DNA of 5,144 nt from Candidatus Omnitrophota bacterium (lineage in GTDB: Bacteria > Omnitrophota > Omnitrophia > Omnitrophales > Aquincolibacteriaceae). The position numbers and the translations under genes were made by a program. The notes under the pieces were generated by a model. That model had not been told where the DNA came from. It saw only the letters and a list, made by a program, of their open reading frames with translations, and did no database searches. Positions 1-5,144 of the stretch are shown here, piece after piece (the first letter of the stretch is position 1; every line of letters begins with the position of its first letter). The stretch covers positions 1-5,144 of the forward strand of contig JAMWDC010000181.1 of assembly GCA_023819025.1 (NCBI GenBank), read 5' to 3'.

Positions 1-1
1 C

Positions 2-175
2 TTCTCGGTCAGAAAACTTCAGGACGATTTGAGAAATCTGGTATGGAACGACATGATTGAGCATTTGCAATCCCGAAAACACAAAATGGTTTCTGTGAGA
101 AAACTAAACCAGTGCGTTGCTCCGGTTACCCTCCCCTTGATTTATGAAAGTGGAGGGAGAAAGTGGGGTTTTTGA
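2..175 (+). CDS. Possible C-terminal fragment of an unidentified plus-strand gene
   Basis: A plus-strand frame is open from the window edge to a TGA at 173-175 and gives 57 residues. The first part reads like real protein, with alternating charged and hydrophobic residues and two tryptophans (for example KLQDDLRNLVWNDMIEHL). The last 15 or so residues are encoded by the C/G-tract inverted repeat at 129-157, so the original end of the gene may have been replaced or extended by that element. If real, the gene converges on the toxin-antitoxin pair. I do not recognise the family. The competing reading is a minus-strand start at 62-64 that stays open to the edge for 21 codons, but it lacks a good ribosome binding site. 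Chance openness cannot be excluded over such a short stretch. Confidence 0.28.
   Translation, partial: FSVRKLQDDLRNLVWNDMIEHLQSRKHKMVSVRKLNQCVAPVTLPLIYESGGRKWGF
129..157. repeat. C-tract/G-tract inverted repeat (intergenic hairpin)
   Basis: CCCTCC at 129-134 is the exact reverse complement of GGAGGG at 152-157. The stem continues inward, after one C/T mismatch, with three more pairs (136-138 with 148-150), leaving a loop of about nine bases. It is followed on the plus strand by a purine-rich run and GTGGGGTTTTT ending at 173, so it could act as a weak terminator for a plus-strand gene. A smaller hairpin follows at 193-211 (CCCCT/AGGGG, nine-base loop). The composition is that of the C/G-tract palindromes scattered between genes in many environmental genomes. 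Whether this one is repeated elsewhere cannot be seen here. Confidence 0.5.
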
Positions 176-237
176 TACCCAACTGTCCTGCCCCCCTTCA
201 GAAAACAGGGGAAGGAACTGGAACAACTCATTAAACC

Positions 238-254
238 AGCTGCTTATGGCAGCT
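238..254. repeat. Perfect 6-bp dyad AGCTGC/GCAGCT
   Basis: AGCTGC at 238-243 and GCAGCT at 249-254 form a perfect inverted repeat around a five-base loop (TTATG). TTAA tetramers lie close outside both arms. On the plus strand the hairpin is followed by a run of A, and on the minus strand the T-run comes before it. It is therefore not a standard intrinsic terminator in either direction by itself. It may stabilise the 3' end of the minus-strand transcript just beyond the T-run at 256-262, or be incidental. Confidence 0.35.
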
Positions 255-255
255 T

Positions 256-307
256 AAAAAAACGGTCAAACTGAGTTATTAGCGCATCTGCTGCGTCTCT
301 TTTTGAC
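256..307 (-). terminator. Candidate intrinsic terminator of the toxin-antitoxin operon
   Basis: Read on the minus strand, GTCAAA (302-307) is complementary to TTTGAC (265-270). A smaller inner stem CGCA/TGCG (283-286 with 292-295) lies within the loop. Two bases (C and G) after the outer stem comes a run of seven T (256-262). This is the layout of a rho-independent terminator, about 30 bases past the toxin stop codon. The stem is AT-rich with a large asymmetric internal loop, so it is weaker than a textbook example. On the plus strand the inner CGCA/TGCG hairpin is followed by TCTCTTTTT (296-304), so the region could also weakly stop transcription from the left. Confidence 0.42.
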
Positions 308-337
308 TTGTTCGAGGTCAGAGGAGATCATCGTGCT

Positions 338-1078
338 TCAAGGCAAATGCTTTTCCAGTTCGGATAGAATAATTTGGTTAAAATTCTTAAGCAGGATGTG
401 TTGACTTACAGGAAGAAACTTTTGGAGCTCATTTTTAAGGTTAAGCCGTTGTTTTGAGATTGCACCGGCAAGTTTGATCTTGATGGTCTTGTCTTTGCCA
501 AAAACACGCTCGAAGGCCATGCGGCTTCTGAGAATAAAATACAGGTCGTAAAAATCCCTAGCCTTGCCGCGTATCAAACAGGCTTGAACCTTTTCCTTCA
601 CCAGATCCTGCTCGTTTAAATGATAAAGGGTATAAGCCGGCAAAAGATCCGACTGGACGAGCGCAACGCTTCCGCCTTTGTTCTGAGCAGCAGTCCTCAA
701 CGAAACTTCGGTTTGAATACCACCCTGATATTCATTCCCGGAAAATCGGAAAACTGCCAAATATCCTCCGGAAGTTTTCTTGGACTCTTCGATGATAGGT
801 TGGATACCCTGCCCTTCCATTTTGACAAGGACCGATTCGACCATCTTCTCGATCTGGGCCACGGAGACCCCGGAACCGTTAAAATCGAGATCTTCAGAAA
901 ACCTTGGACTTCCATAAACGATGCGGAGCGCGGTGCCGCCCTTAAAAAGCAGCTTTTCTGAATTCTTTACACGATAAAGCTCGGATAGAAAAACATGTTG
1001 GAAGTATTCTCTTACAATATTATCCAGTGTCGTTTGTTGTTTGTCGGCTATCTGCCGTAGGATCTGGATCCCTAGCAT
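338..1078 (-). CDS. abiEii: AbiEii/AbiGii-family nucleotidyltransferase toxin
   Basis: This is a 246-residue protein of the AbiEii family, cytosolic nucleotidyltransferases that form the toxin half of AbiE toxin-antitoxin and abortive-infection systems. The signature is plain: LLFKGGTALR (residues 43-52) followed by SEDLDF (61-66). That gives the G-G-T turn and the D63-x-D65 metal-binding pair of the polymerase beta-like fold. A third acidic candidate is E124 in TEVSLR. The later KEKVQACLIRGKARDFYDLY block (161-180), with the K/R-rich turn and RDFYDLY, matches the family's C-terminal conserved motifs. All these residues are intact, so the enzyme looks active, and the length fits the family. 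It starts at an ATG that overlaps the antitoxin stop codon (ATGCTAG), which implies translational coupling. Family membership is firm. The exact substrate (tRNA or nucleotide in studied relatives) is not visible here. Confidence 0.92.
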   Translation of the reverse strand: MLGIQILRQIADKQQTTLDNIVREYFQHVFLSELYRVKNSEKLLFKGGTALRIVYGSPRFSEDLDFNGSGVSVAQIEKMVESVLVKMEGQGIQPIIEESKKTSGGYLAVFRFSGNEYQGGIQTEVSLRTAAQNKGGSVALVQSDLLPAYTLYHLNEQDLVKEKVQACLIRGKARDFYDLYFILRSRMAFERVFGKDKTIKIKLAGAISKQRLNLKNELQKFLPVSQHILLKNFNQIILSELEKHLP

Positions 1079-1671
1079 AAAACTTTCGCCACAAGATCAA
1101 GCAGGGTTCTTCTTTCAAAAAGTTTGGCGTAACGCCTCACGACCTTGGCGTTAACTTTTCCTTTCAAATTCATCCGCTCATTGACCGGTTTCAGTTTCAG
1201 GTCGACAAAATAAAGATAATCCGCAAGCGCTTTCTCGGGCTCCGCAATCAAAATGACTCCACCTGAGCTCGCTTCCTGACTCTGATAGCCGGTGAATGCC
1301 TTCCGTTTAATCCTGGAATATTCATACAACCGGCCCTCCACCATAAAGGTTCTCGTCACGCGGGTCGTCACGGAAGTTACCGCATAGACTGTTTCAGGGA
1401 TGATGCGATAATGAGCCAGTGCATATTCCAACGAAAGATAGGACGGGGTGTAAAGACGATTTGCAATCTCAGTTTCGGCCGGAAGATTCTGCCGAAGACC
1501 ATAGAGCCCATTTCTGAGTTTGACGAAAAGATCGGCTTTGTGGCTCTTGATAAATGCTTGCGCTGCGTCGAGCGAAACACCAAAAACACGCCGGAACTCC
1601 TCCGGAGAAAAGAGCAGGATTCTCTTTTGGCTTAACTGATGGAGTACTTCCAAGCTTTTGAGGGATTTCAT
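1072..1671 (-). CDS. abiEi: AbiEi-like antitoxin and transcriptional regulator
   Basis: This 199-residue protein sits immediately upstream of the AbiEii toxin and overlaps it by 7 bp, the usual order for AbiE (antitoxin, then toxin). Residues 1-60 look like a small winged-helix DNA-binding domain: a helix-turn-helix-like stretch (SPEEFRRVFGVSLDAAQAFI, 22-41) and then a basic wing ending in RNGLYGLR. The remainder fits the AbiEi C-terminal domain, with YLSLEYALAHY (78-88), a beta-rich VYAVTSVTTRVTRTF block (95-109) and AEPEKALADYLYF (143-155). In characterised AbiE systems this protein represses its own promoter by binding inverted repeats and neutralises the toxin. I saw no clear inverted-repeat operator upstream. 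The ATG at 1669-1671 is the only sensible start. AGGA lies about 13 bases upstream, further than ideal for a ribosome binding site. Assignment rests on domain style plus context. Confidence 0.85.
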   Translation of the reverse strand: MKSLKSLEVLHQLSQKRILLFSPEEFRRVFGVSLDAAQAFIKSHKADLFVKLRNGLYGLRQNLPAETEIANRLYTPSYLSLEYALAHYRIIPETVYAVTSVTTRVTRTFMVEGRLYEYSRIKRKAFTGYQSQEASSGGVILIAEPEKALADYLYFVDLKLKPVNERMNLKGKVNAKVVRRYAKLFERRTLLDLVAKVLC

Positions 1672-1893
1672 TTTTAGGTCTATATCCTACGAAAACTGAA
1701 ACGGCTTAATTTTACAAGATTCTGTCATTTAAGGCTACTGGAATTGGGGGATGCACCGAAGTTGGCGTTGTGTCCTTGGACGTCTCAGAAGCGGGAACAT
1801 AAATAATAGTCGAAGGATAGGCGGCACCTCATTGGCTTGTGCGGGGCTCAGTCCAAACCCTTTACCGGGGAGGGGACCTATTTTTGATCTTGC
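1672..1893. other. Intergenic region carrying the antitoxin leader and C/G tracts
   Basis: This 222-bp gap separates the MFS stop codon from the antitoxin start, and no credible gene lies in it. The part next to the antitoxin (1672-1740) is AT-rich and is where a promoter is expected. A TAAAAT on the minus strand (complement of ATTTTA at 1709-1714) could be a -10 box, but I see no matching -35. The part from about 1740 to 1880 is G/C-rich, with short inverted repeats: GTCC-TT-GGAC at 1772-1781, and GTCC (1851-1854) with GGAC (1874-1877) enclosing CCC/GGG. The latter is followed by CTATTTTT on the plus strand, which is the wrong orientation to end the MFS transcript. The only minus-strand start codon reading through it (1800 down) gives 21 arginine-rich codons that look like chance. 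Confidence 0.5.
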
Positions 1894-3090
1894 CTATTTA
1901 TGCGAAGTTTTAAGAGACAAACGAAAAATCAAGGAAGATCCCGCCAGCCCAAGAAGCAGACAATATCCAAAAGCGAAAATGGGGCATCCTAGCGAGAGCA
2001 AAACACCGACGATGAAACTTGAACATAAATCGCCGATGCCATTCAATGAGGCCAAGACGCCGTACCCGGTTCCTTTGATTTCAGAGGCGAGCAAATCGCC
2101 AGCAATGGCTCTTTCCAAAGCATCTTCAATGGCGACATAAAATCCTGCGAGAATAAAAATAAACCCCAAAACCACCACATTTCCTTTACTGAACATCAGT
2201 CCCAGAAACATGACGCATGCAGCGGCATAGCCCAGAGCAAGGATGCGGCTTTTTCCGATTTTGTCTGCAAGATGCCCCATCGGATAAGAGGCTGCGGCAT
2301 AAACGATATTGTGTATCACGTAGAGAGAAATGGCAACACTCGATGCTTTGGCCAGTCCGTAAACAGGCATCAGAAGAATACCGGCCCAGTAAATTAATAA
2401 TGTATGTGAAAAGTCTGCCAGGCCAAAGAAGGTTACAGCGAATAGAAATTGCTTGTATTGCGGGGAAAACGAGCGGAGACCGTCACGGAGTGAGAATGCC
2501 TTAAAAACCTTTACCTGCCGGTCCCTGACAAAAAGGAAAAAGCAAACAAAAGCTAAAATACCGGGGATCCAGGTCAAGAGGAAAAGATTCCGGAAGCCGA
2601 TTTTTGAAATAAAAAAGAGAGCAACGAGCGGTGCGATGACTGCCCCCACAGTATCCATTGCCCTTTCAAATCCGAAAGCGCGTCCGGACGCTTCCCGGCC
2701 AACCGCCTCATAAAATAAGGCATCCCGGATCGGTGTTCTCCAGCCACGGCCAAACCATCCAATCGCGCGGAACAGAAGTGCAAGCGGCCATACGACGGCA
2801 AAGGCAAAGAGTCCTTGCGTAAGCCCGGTAAGGATATAGCCCAGGAGGGCAAGTGATTTCCTTTTTCCCAGTTGATCGCTTATCCAGCCTCCCAGCAGTT
2901 TCGCGAAACTGGATAACCCGTCTGAGATCCCTTCAATGAGGCCCACGGCATAGGGGGGTGCGCCAAGGGAAGCGAGAAATAAAGGCAAGATGGTCGTCAC
3001 GACCTCATGAGATAGATCGCTAAAAAAACTTGTCAGTCCAACCCCAAAGACTTCCCAAGTCAGCCATTTAGATTTTTCTTTTGAATTCAT
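1894..3090 (-). CDS. MFS permease, 12 transmembrane segments
   Basis: This encodes a 398-residue inner-membrane transporter of the major facilitator superfamily. About twelve hydrophobic segments can be counted. The first half has FFSDLSHEVV near TM1, the TM2-TM3 loop motif A (GGWISDQLGKRKSL, 67-80) with D72 and basic K76-R77-K78, an arginine-containing TM4 followed by GRGWRTPIRDAL (114-125), and a motif C-like GAVIAP in TM5. The second half repeats motif A as GHLADKIGKSR. The substrate cannot be read from the sequence; relatives of this type are usually annotated only as MFS transporters. The frame is open to an ATG at 3213, but that start would add 41 polar residues and overlap the upstream gene by 146 bp. 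The ATG at 3088-3090 puts MNSKEKSKWLTWEVF at the N-terminus, as expected before TM1. It overlaps the neighbour's stop by 23 bp and has only a weak GAG ribosome site. Confidence 0.88.
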   Translation of the reverse strand: MNSKEKSKWLTWEVFGVGLTSFFSDLSHEVVTTILPLFLASLGAPPYAVGLIEGISDGLSSFAKLLGGWISDQLGKRKSLALLGYILTGLTQGLFAFAVVWPLALLFRAIGWFGRGWRTPIRDALFYEAVGREASGRAFGFERAMDTVGAVIAPLVALFFISKIGFRNLFLLTWIPGILAFVCFFLFVRDRQVKVFKAFSLRDGLRSFSPQYKQFLFAVTFFGLADFSHTLLIYWAGILLMPVYGLAKASSVAISLYVIHNIVYAAASYPMGHLADKIGKSRILALGYAAACVMFLGLMFSKGNVVVLGFIFILAGFYVAIEDALERAIAGDLLASEIKGTGYGVLASLNGIGDLCSSFIVGVLLSLGCPIFAFGYCLLLGLAGSSLIFRLSLKTSHK

Positions 3091-3754
3091 CCCAATCTCG
3101 CAAAAGGTCAGAACATCCTTTAAGCAATTCGACGGCACGGAACCGGCTGTCCGCTTCTTTTCCAAATCCTTCATGGCGAAACTCGTAGGTATGTTTCCGC
3201 TCGAAATCCGCAAGCTCCTTGATCAAGGATTCCATCTTTGACATTTGGATTTTTAGGAGTTTCGTCCTTTTTTCTTTATCCTCGACTTTGGAGTAAACTG
3301 CCATGAAATGAATGAGGCAAAAACCGAAGGAATGCTCATAAGCAACCATGATGGGGGGATCATTCAGATTCTCAAGAAAAAGACCAAGGTAGTTTTCTTC
3401 GGTTTCATGCCAAATCGCACATGCCGGGCAAAGAACTTTTGCCCTCCTTCTCTTTGAAAACCCCTTGGGATTCTGCGACCATGTCTCCACCGCGAATTCA
3501 AGCACCCCCCGGGCCACAGCGGAAATTCCGGTTGCATCCTGAAATTCAAGAAGCTGCCAGAAATGCTTCTGACAAAACCCATCCGCCAATCGCAGAGATC
3601 CACGGATTTCAGGGTCGTTTACTCTCTCGTAAAGGAGATTATCAAAGAAACGGGTCACGGATTTGCGGGCAAGGAAACAAAGAGGACAATGCTTTTCTTT
3701 AAGAGCATCTTTGAGATTGAAATAGGGGCTATGTTTCTCAGGGTTTTTTGTCAT
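3068..3754 (-). CDS. DUF6062-like protein with duplicated CxxC...CxxH modules
   Basis: This is a soluble protein of 228 residues, with no signal peptide or membrane segment. It contains two similar modules: CPLC (23-26) followed by GFCQKHF (C61, H64), and CPAC (109-112) followed by GFCLIHF (C146, H149). The CxxC-to-CxxH distance is nearly the same in both (34 and 33 residues), which points to an internal duplication. Each set of three Cys and one His could bind a metal ion such as zinc, but that is inference. The C-terminal third is charged and helical (about 156-190), followed by YEFRHEGFGKEADSRFRAVE (190-209). The pattern agrees with my memory of DUF6062, a family of unknown function. The gene lies 49 bp after the antiporter and overlaps the MFS gene by 23 bp, so it is probably cotranscribed with both. 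A GGA lies 7 bases before the ATG. The biochemical role is unknown. Confidence 0.8.
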   Translation of the reverse strand: MTKNPEKHSPYFNLKDALKEKHCPLCFLARKSVTRFFDNLLYERVNDPEIRGSLRLADGFCQKHFWQLLEFQDATGISAVARGVLEFAVETWSQNPKGFSKRRRAKVLCPACAIWHETEENYLGLFLENLNDPPIMVAYEHSFGFCLIHFMAVYSKVEDKEKRTKLLKIQMSKMESLIKELADFERKHTYEFRHEGFGKEADSRFRAVELLKGCSDLLRDWDEFKRKI

Positions 3755-3803
3755 GGTGTTATCCGAGACATAAGCATGCCGGTTTTTCTATCTTTACTCT
3801 ATT

Positions 3804-5009
3804 TTACTCTTCATCAATTCCGCCTTCTGAAATTTTTCCGATTTCCTTCCTAACTACGGCTGCAGGCATAAGATGCTTCGGCAGAAATAACATGTTCGCA
3901 ATCATGGTAGGAAGAACCGCACTGGCAATCACGGTTGCGGCCAATAAAGAATATTGCTCGCGTGTGATGATCCCATGTGAAAAACCATAAAGCGCAGAGA
4001 TCGTTCCAAAAGTCAACCCCGTCGACATCATGAGTGTATAGAACCATCTTTCCGAATACTCCTCCCGAAAACGACTCATGATGGGATACAGCCCAAAAAT
4101 TTTGGATGCTACTTTGCCGGCAAGTAAAACCAGAAAAATAACCGGTGCTGTTATCAATGCGGGTATTGAAACCAGTGAGCCGGCCCGGAGGAAATAAAAC
4201 GGCGTAAGAAAACCCACGGTGAGGGTCCGAAAGCGCCGTATCCAATGCTCCTCTTTTCTTGCAAAATTAGCGAGGAGCATACCTGCAATATACGCGGGCA
4301 AGACTGCTTCACTTCCTGACCATAAGGCAAGGGCTCCAAGACCGCACAAAACCAGAATGACCCATTTTGCTCTGACAGCAGCAGTTTTGTTGCCATAAAT
4401 TTTTGTCAAACGTTTTGTCAGAATTGGAAATATCGTTAACACAATGGCGGTTACTACGACGAATAGAATGGTCCTGTAGGTAAACGGGGCGAACAAAAGC
4501 CCGAGTGCCAAAACAGTTCCCAGATCATTGATGAAACAAGCACCCAGGATTCCTTTGCCGAATTCTGTTTTATTAAACCCTGTTTCCAACATGACCGCAT
4601 AGACAACAGCCATCGAGGTCGTGGAAAGCGCTATTCCAGCCAGCCAGCTGGCCTGGCTCTCCCAATGAAGAATAAAACGCGCCAATACTGCAACCCCCGA
4701 AAATGGCGCCAGGAAGCCAAATACTCCTACGATGAAAACTTCCTTCCATTTTCTACGGATTACCCTCAGGTCCAGTTCTGCTCCTGCCAAGAATGTCAAT
4801 AAAACAGCGCCCATGGCCGCGAGAAAACGTACCCACTCGAGATGATTCCCAAGCGAATTCTTACCAAAAAAATAGTCGGCAACGGCGGCAGCAACAATAC
4901 CCATACAAATTTCTACTAAGGCGATTGAAATCCTGAGGTGATAAGCAATGACCGTTGATAAAATAGCAAGGGCAAGCCAGAGCGCGGCAATCGTAAATGC
5001 ACCTTCCAT
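3804..5009 (-). CDS. Cation/proton antiporter (CPA superfamily, Kef/NapA-like)
   Basis: This 401-residue integral membrane protein exchanges monovalent cations (Na+ or K+) for protons, by family. Hydrophobic segments run from residue 3 to about 375 and fit the 12-13 TM antiporter fold. Visible landmarks are LTFLAGAELDLRVIRRKWKE (71-90), the unwound-helix stretch ALSTTSMAVV (127-136), the ion-binding Asn-Asp pair N161-D162 in GACFINDLGTVLALG, TPFYFLRAGSLV (269-280), and K299 in a late helix (LLAGKVASKIFG). There is no C-terminal TrkA-N/RCK domain: the protein ends about 25 residues after the last TM in an acidic tail, so it is the short form, unlike KefB/KefC. The start ATG follows AAAGGG by about 11 bases. 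It begins 22 bp after the phosphatase-like gene and is probably in one operon with it and the two genes that follow. The transported ion cannot be decided from sequence alone. Confidence 0.9.
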   Translation of the reverse strand: MEGAFTIAALWLALAILSTVIAYHLRISIALVEICMGIVAAAVADYFFGKNSLGNHLEWVRFLAAMGAVLLTFLAGAELDLRVIRRKWKEVFIVGVFGFLAPFSGVAVLARFILHWESQASWLAGIALSTTSMAVVYAVMLETGFNKTEFGKGILGACFINDLGTVLALGLLFAPFTYRTILFVVVTAIVLTIFPILTKRLTKIYGNKTAAVRAKWVILVLCGLGALALWSGSEAVLPAYIAGMLLANFARKEEHWIRRFRTLTVGFLTPFYFLRAGSLVSIPALITAPVIFLVLLAGKVASKIFGLYPIMSRFREEYSERWFYTLMMSTGLTFGTISALYGFSHGIITREQYSLLAATVIASAVLPTMIANMLFLPKHLMPAAVVRKEIGKISEGGIDEE

Positions 5010-5031
5010 GGATAAACTTACCCTTTCGTGT

Positions 5032-5144
5032 TTAGAAATCTTTTAGCGTTTTGACAGATCGCATTCCAGCTAAATGGCATTGGTCATTGAACAGTACAAG
5101 ATTAAATTTTCCGTTTTCATACTCAAGAATGCTGACGGCGCCAA
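5032..5144 (-). CDS. Histidine phosphatase-like protein, C-terminal end only
   Basis: Reading in from the right edge on the minus strand, 36 codons are open before a TAA at 5032-5034. The peptide AVSILEYENGKFNLVLFNDQCHL closely resembles the C-terminal beta-hairpin of phosphoglycerate mutase-like histidine phosphatases (alpha-ribazole phosphatase/GpmB type), where a pattern like SVSILEY-(D/N)G-(6)-NDTCHL is usual. The catalytic RHG motif and the rest of the protein lie outside the window, so activity and substrate cannot be judged. After CHL there are 13 more residues, a normal short tail. The antiporter begins 22 bp downstream, so the two are probably cotranscribed. The family call rests on one short but characteristic stretch. 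Confidence 0.68.
   Translation of the reverse strand, partial: GAVSILEYENGKFNLVLFNDQCHLAGMRSVKTLKDF

Larger units (their letters stand above)
176..337. other. Non-coding stretch downstream of the toxin gene
   Basis: I find no credible reading frame on either strand between the stop at 175 and the toxin stop codon at 338. The stretch holds the small CCCCT/AGGGG hairpin (193-211), the AGCTGC dyad (238-254) and the candidate minus-strand terminator (256-307). It probably serves as a boundary between two transcription units that may converge here. Confidence 0.5.

Noticed and set aside
1..64. Minus-strand gene starting at 64 and running off the left edge
   Set aside because: Only 21 codons are visible, with no good ribosome binding site and no recognisable motif. 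Kept only as the alternative to the plus-strand fragment.
620..961. Plus-strand open frame of 113 codons
   Set aside because: It lies entirely opposite the AbiEii toxin gene, and its translation shows no family features; it is an antisense shadow.
1672..1740. Inverted-repeat operator for the AbiEi-like regulator
   Set aside because: GGCTTAAT (1693-1700) and ATTTAAGGC (1727-1735) look alike at first, but the arms are mirror-like rather than reverse-complementary, so they do not make a true dyad.
1851..1885. Terminator for the MFS operon
   Set aside because: The GTCC/GGAC hairpin has its T-run on the plus strand. On the minus strand, where the MFS gene is transcribed, it is preceded by A-rich sequence and not followed by T, so it does not fit.
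1751..2140. Plus-strand open frame of 129 codons starting in the intergenic region
   Set aside because: The first third is arginine- and proline-rich translation of the C/G-tract region, and the rest is antisense to the MFS C-terminus. No coherent protein character.
2217..2713. Two overlapping plus-strand frames (2217-2504 and 2453-2713)
   Set aside because: Both are antisense to MFS transmembrane segments and have a composition typical of shadows.
3421..3990. Plus-strand frames across the DUF6062-like gene and the gap to the antiporter
   Set aside because: They overlap confident minus-strand genes and carry no recognisable motif.
3850..4396. Shorter minus-strand frames inside the antiporter gene
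   Set aside because: They are out-of-frame readings of the antiporter, whose own frame carries clear family motifs.

Overview
The window is a short piece of a bacterial chromosome of mixed base composition, with compact, mostly co-directional genes. Every confident gene lies on the minus strand, so transcription runs from right to left. The genes are ordinary Bacteria-type families: a histidine phosphatase, a monovalent cation/proton antiporter, a protein resembling DUF6062, an MFS transporter and an AbiE-type toxin-antitoxin pair. The species cannot be named from this. An uncultured or environmental Gram-negative lineage would fit, but that is only an impression from the protein style.

Right half (about 5144 down to 1894): a tightly packed cluster that looks like one operon. 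In transcription order it holds the C-terminal end of a histidine phosphatase-like gene (cut by the window edge), a 401-residue CPA-superfamily antiporter, a 228-residue soluble protein with two CxxC...CxxH modules, and a 398-residue 12-TM MFS permease. The gaps are 22 bp, 49 bp and a 23-bp overlap. The MFS frame can be extended upstream to 3213, but a start at 3090 fits both the family N-terminus and the neighbour's stop codon better.

Middle gap (1672-1893): 222 bp without a credible gene. It holds G/C-rich tracts and must contain the leader of the downstream pair.

Left half (1671 down to 338): a two-gene AbiEi/AbiEii-like module, antitoxin first and toxin second, with a 7-bp stop/start overlap (ATGCTAG). 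AbiE systems are known as type IV toxin-antitoxin and phage abortive-infection modules. A candidate hairpin plus T-run terminator lies just past the toxin gene (256-307).

Far left (1-337): no firm gene. A plus-strand frame open from the edge to 175 may be the tail of a convergent gene. Its last third runs into a C-tract/G-tract inverted repeat of a type common between genes. Similar C/G tracts lie on the other side of the toxin-antitoxin module, near 1850-1880. I found no tRNA, rRNA, CRISPR array, transposase or recognisable riboswitch. No clearly novel system is visible. The items most worth a second look are the CxxC/CxxH protein between two transporters and the C/G-tract elements flanking the AbiE pair.
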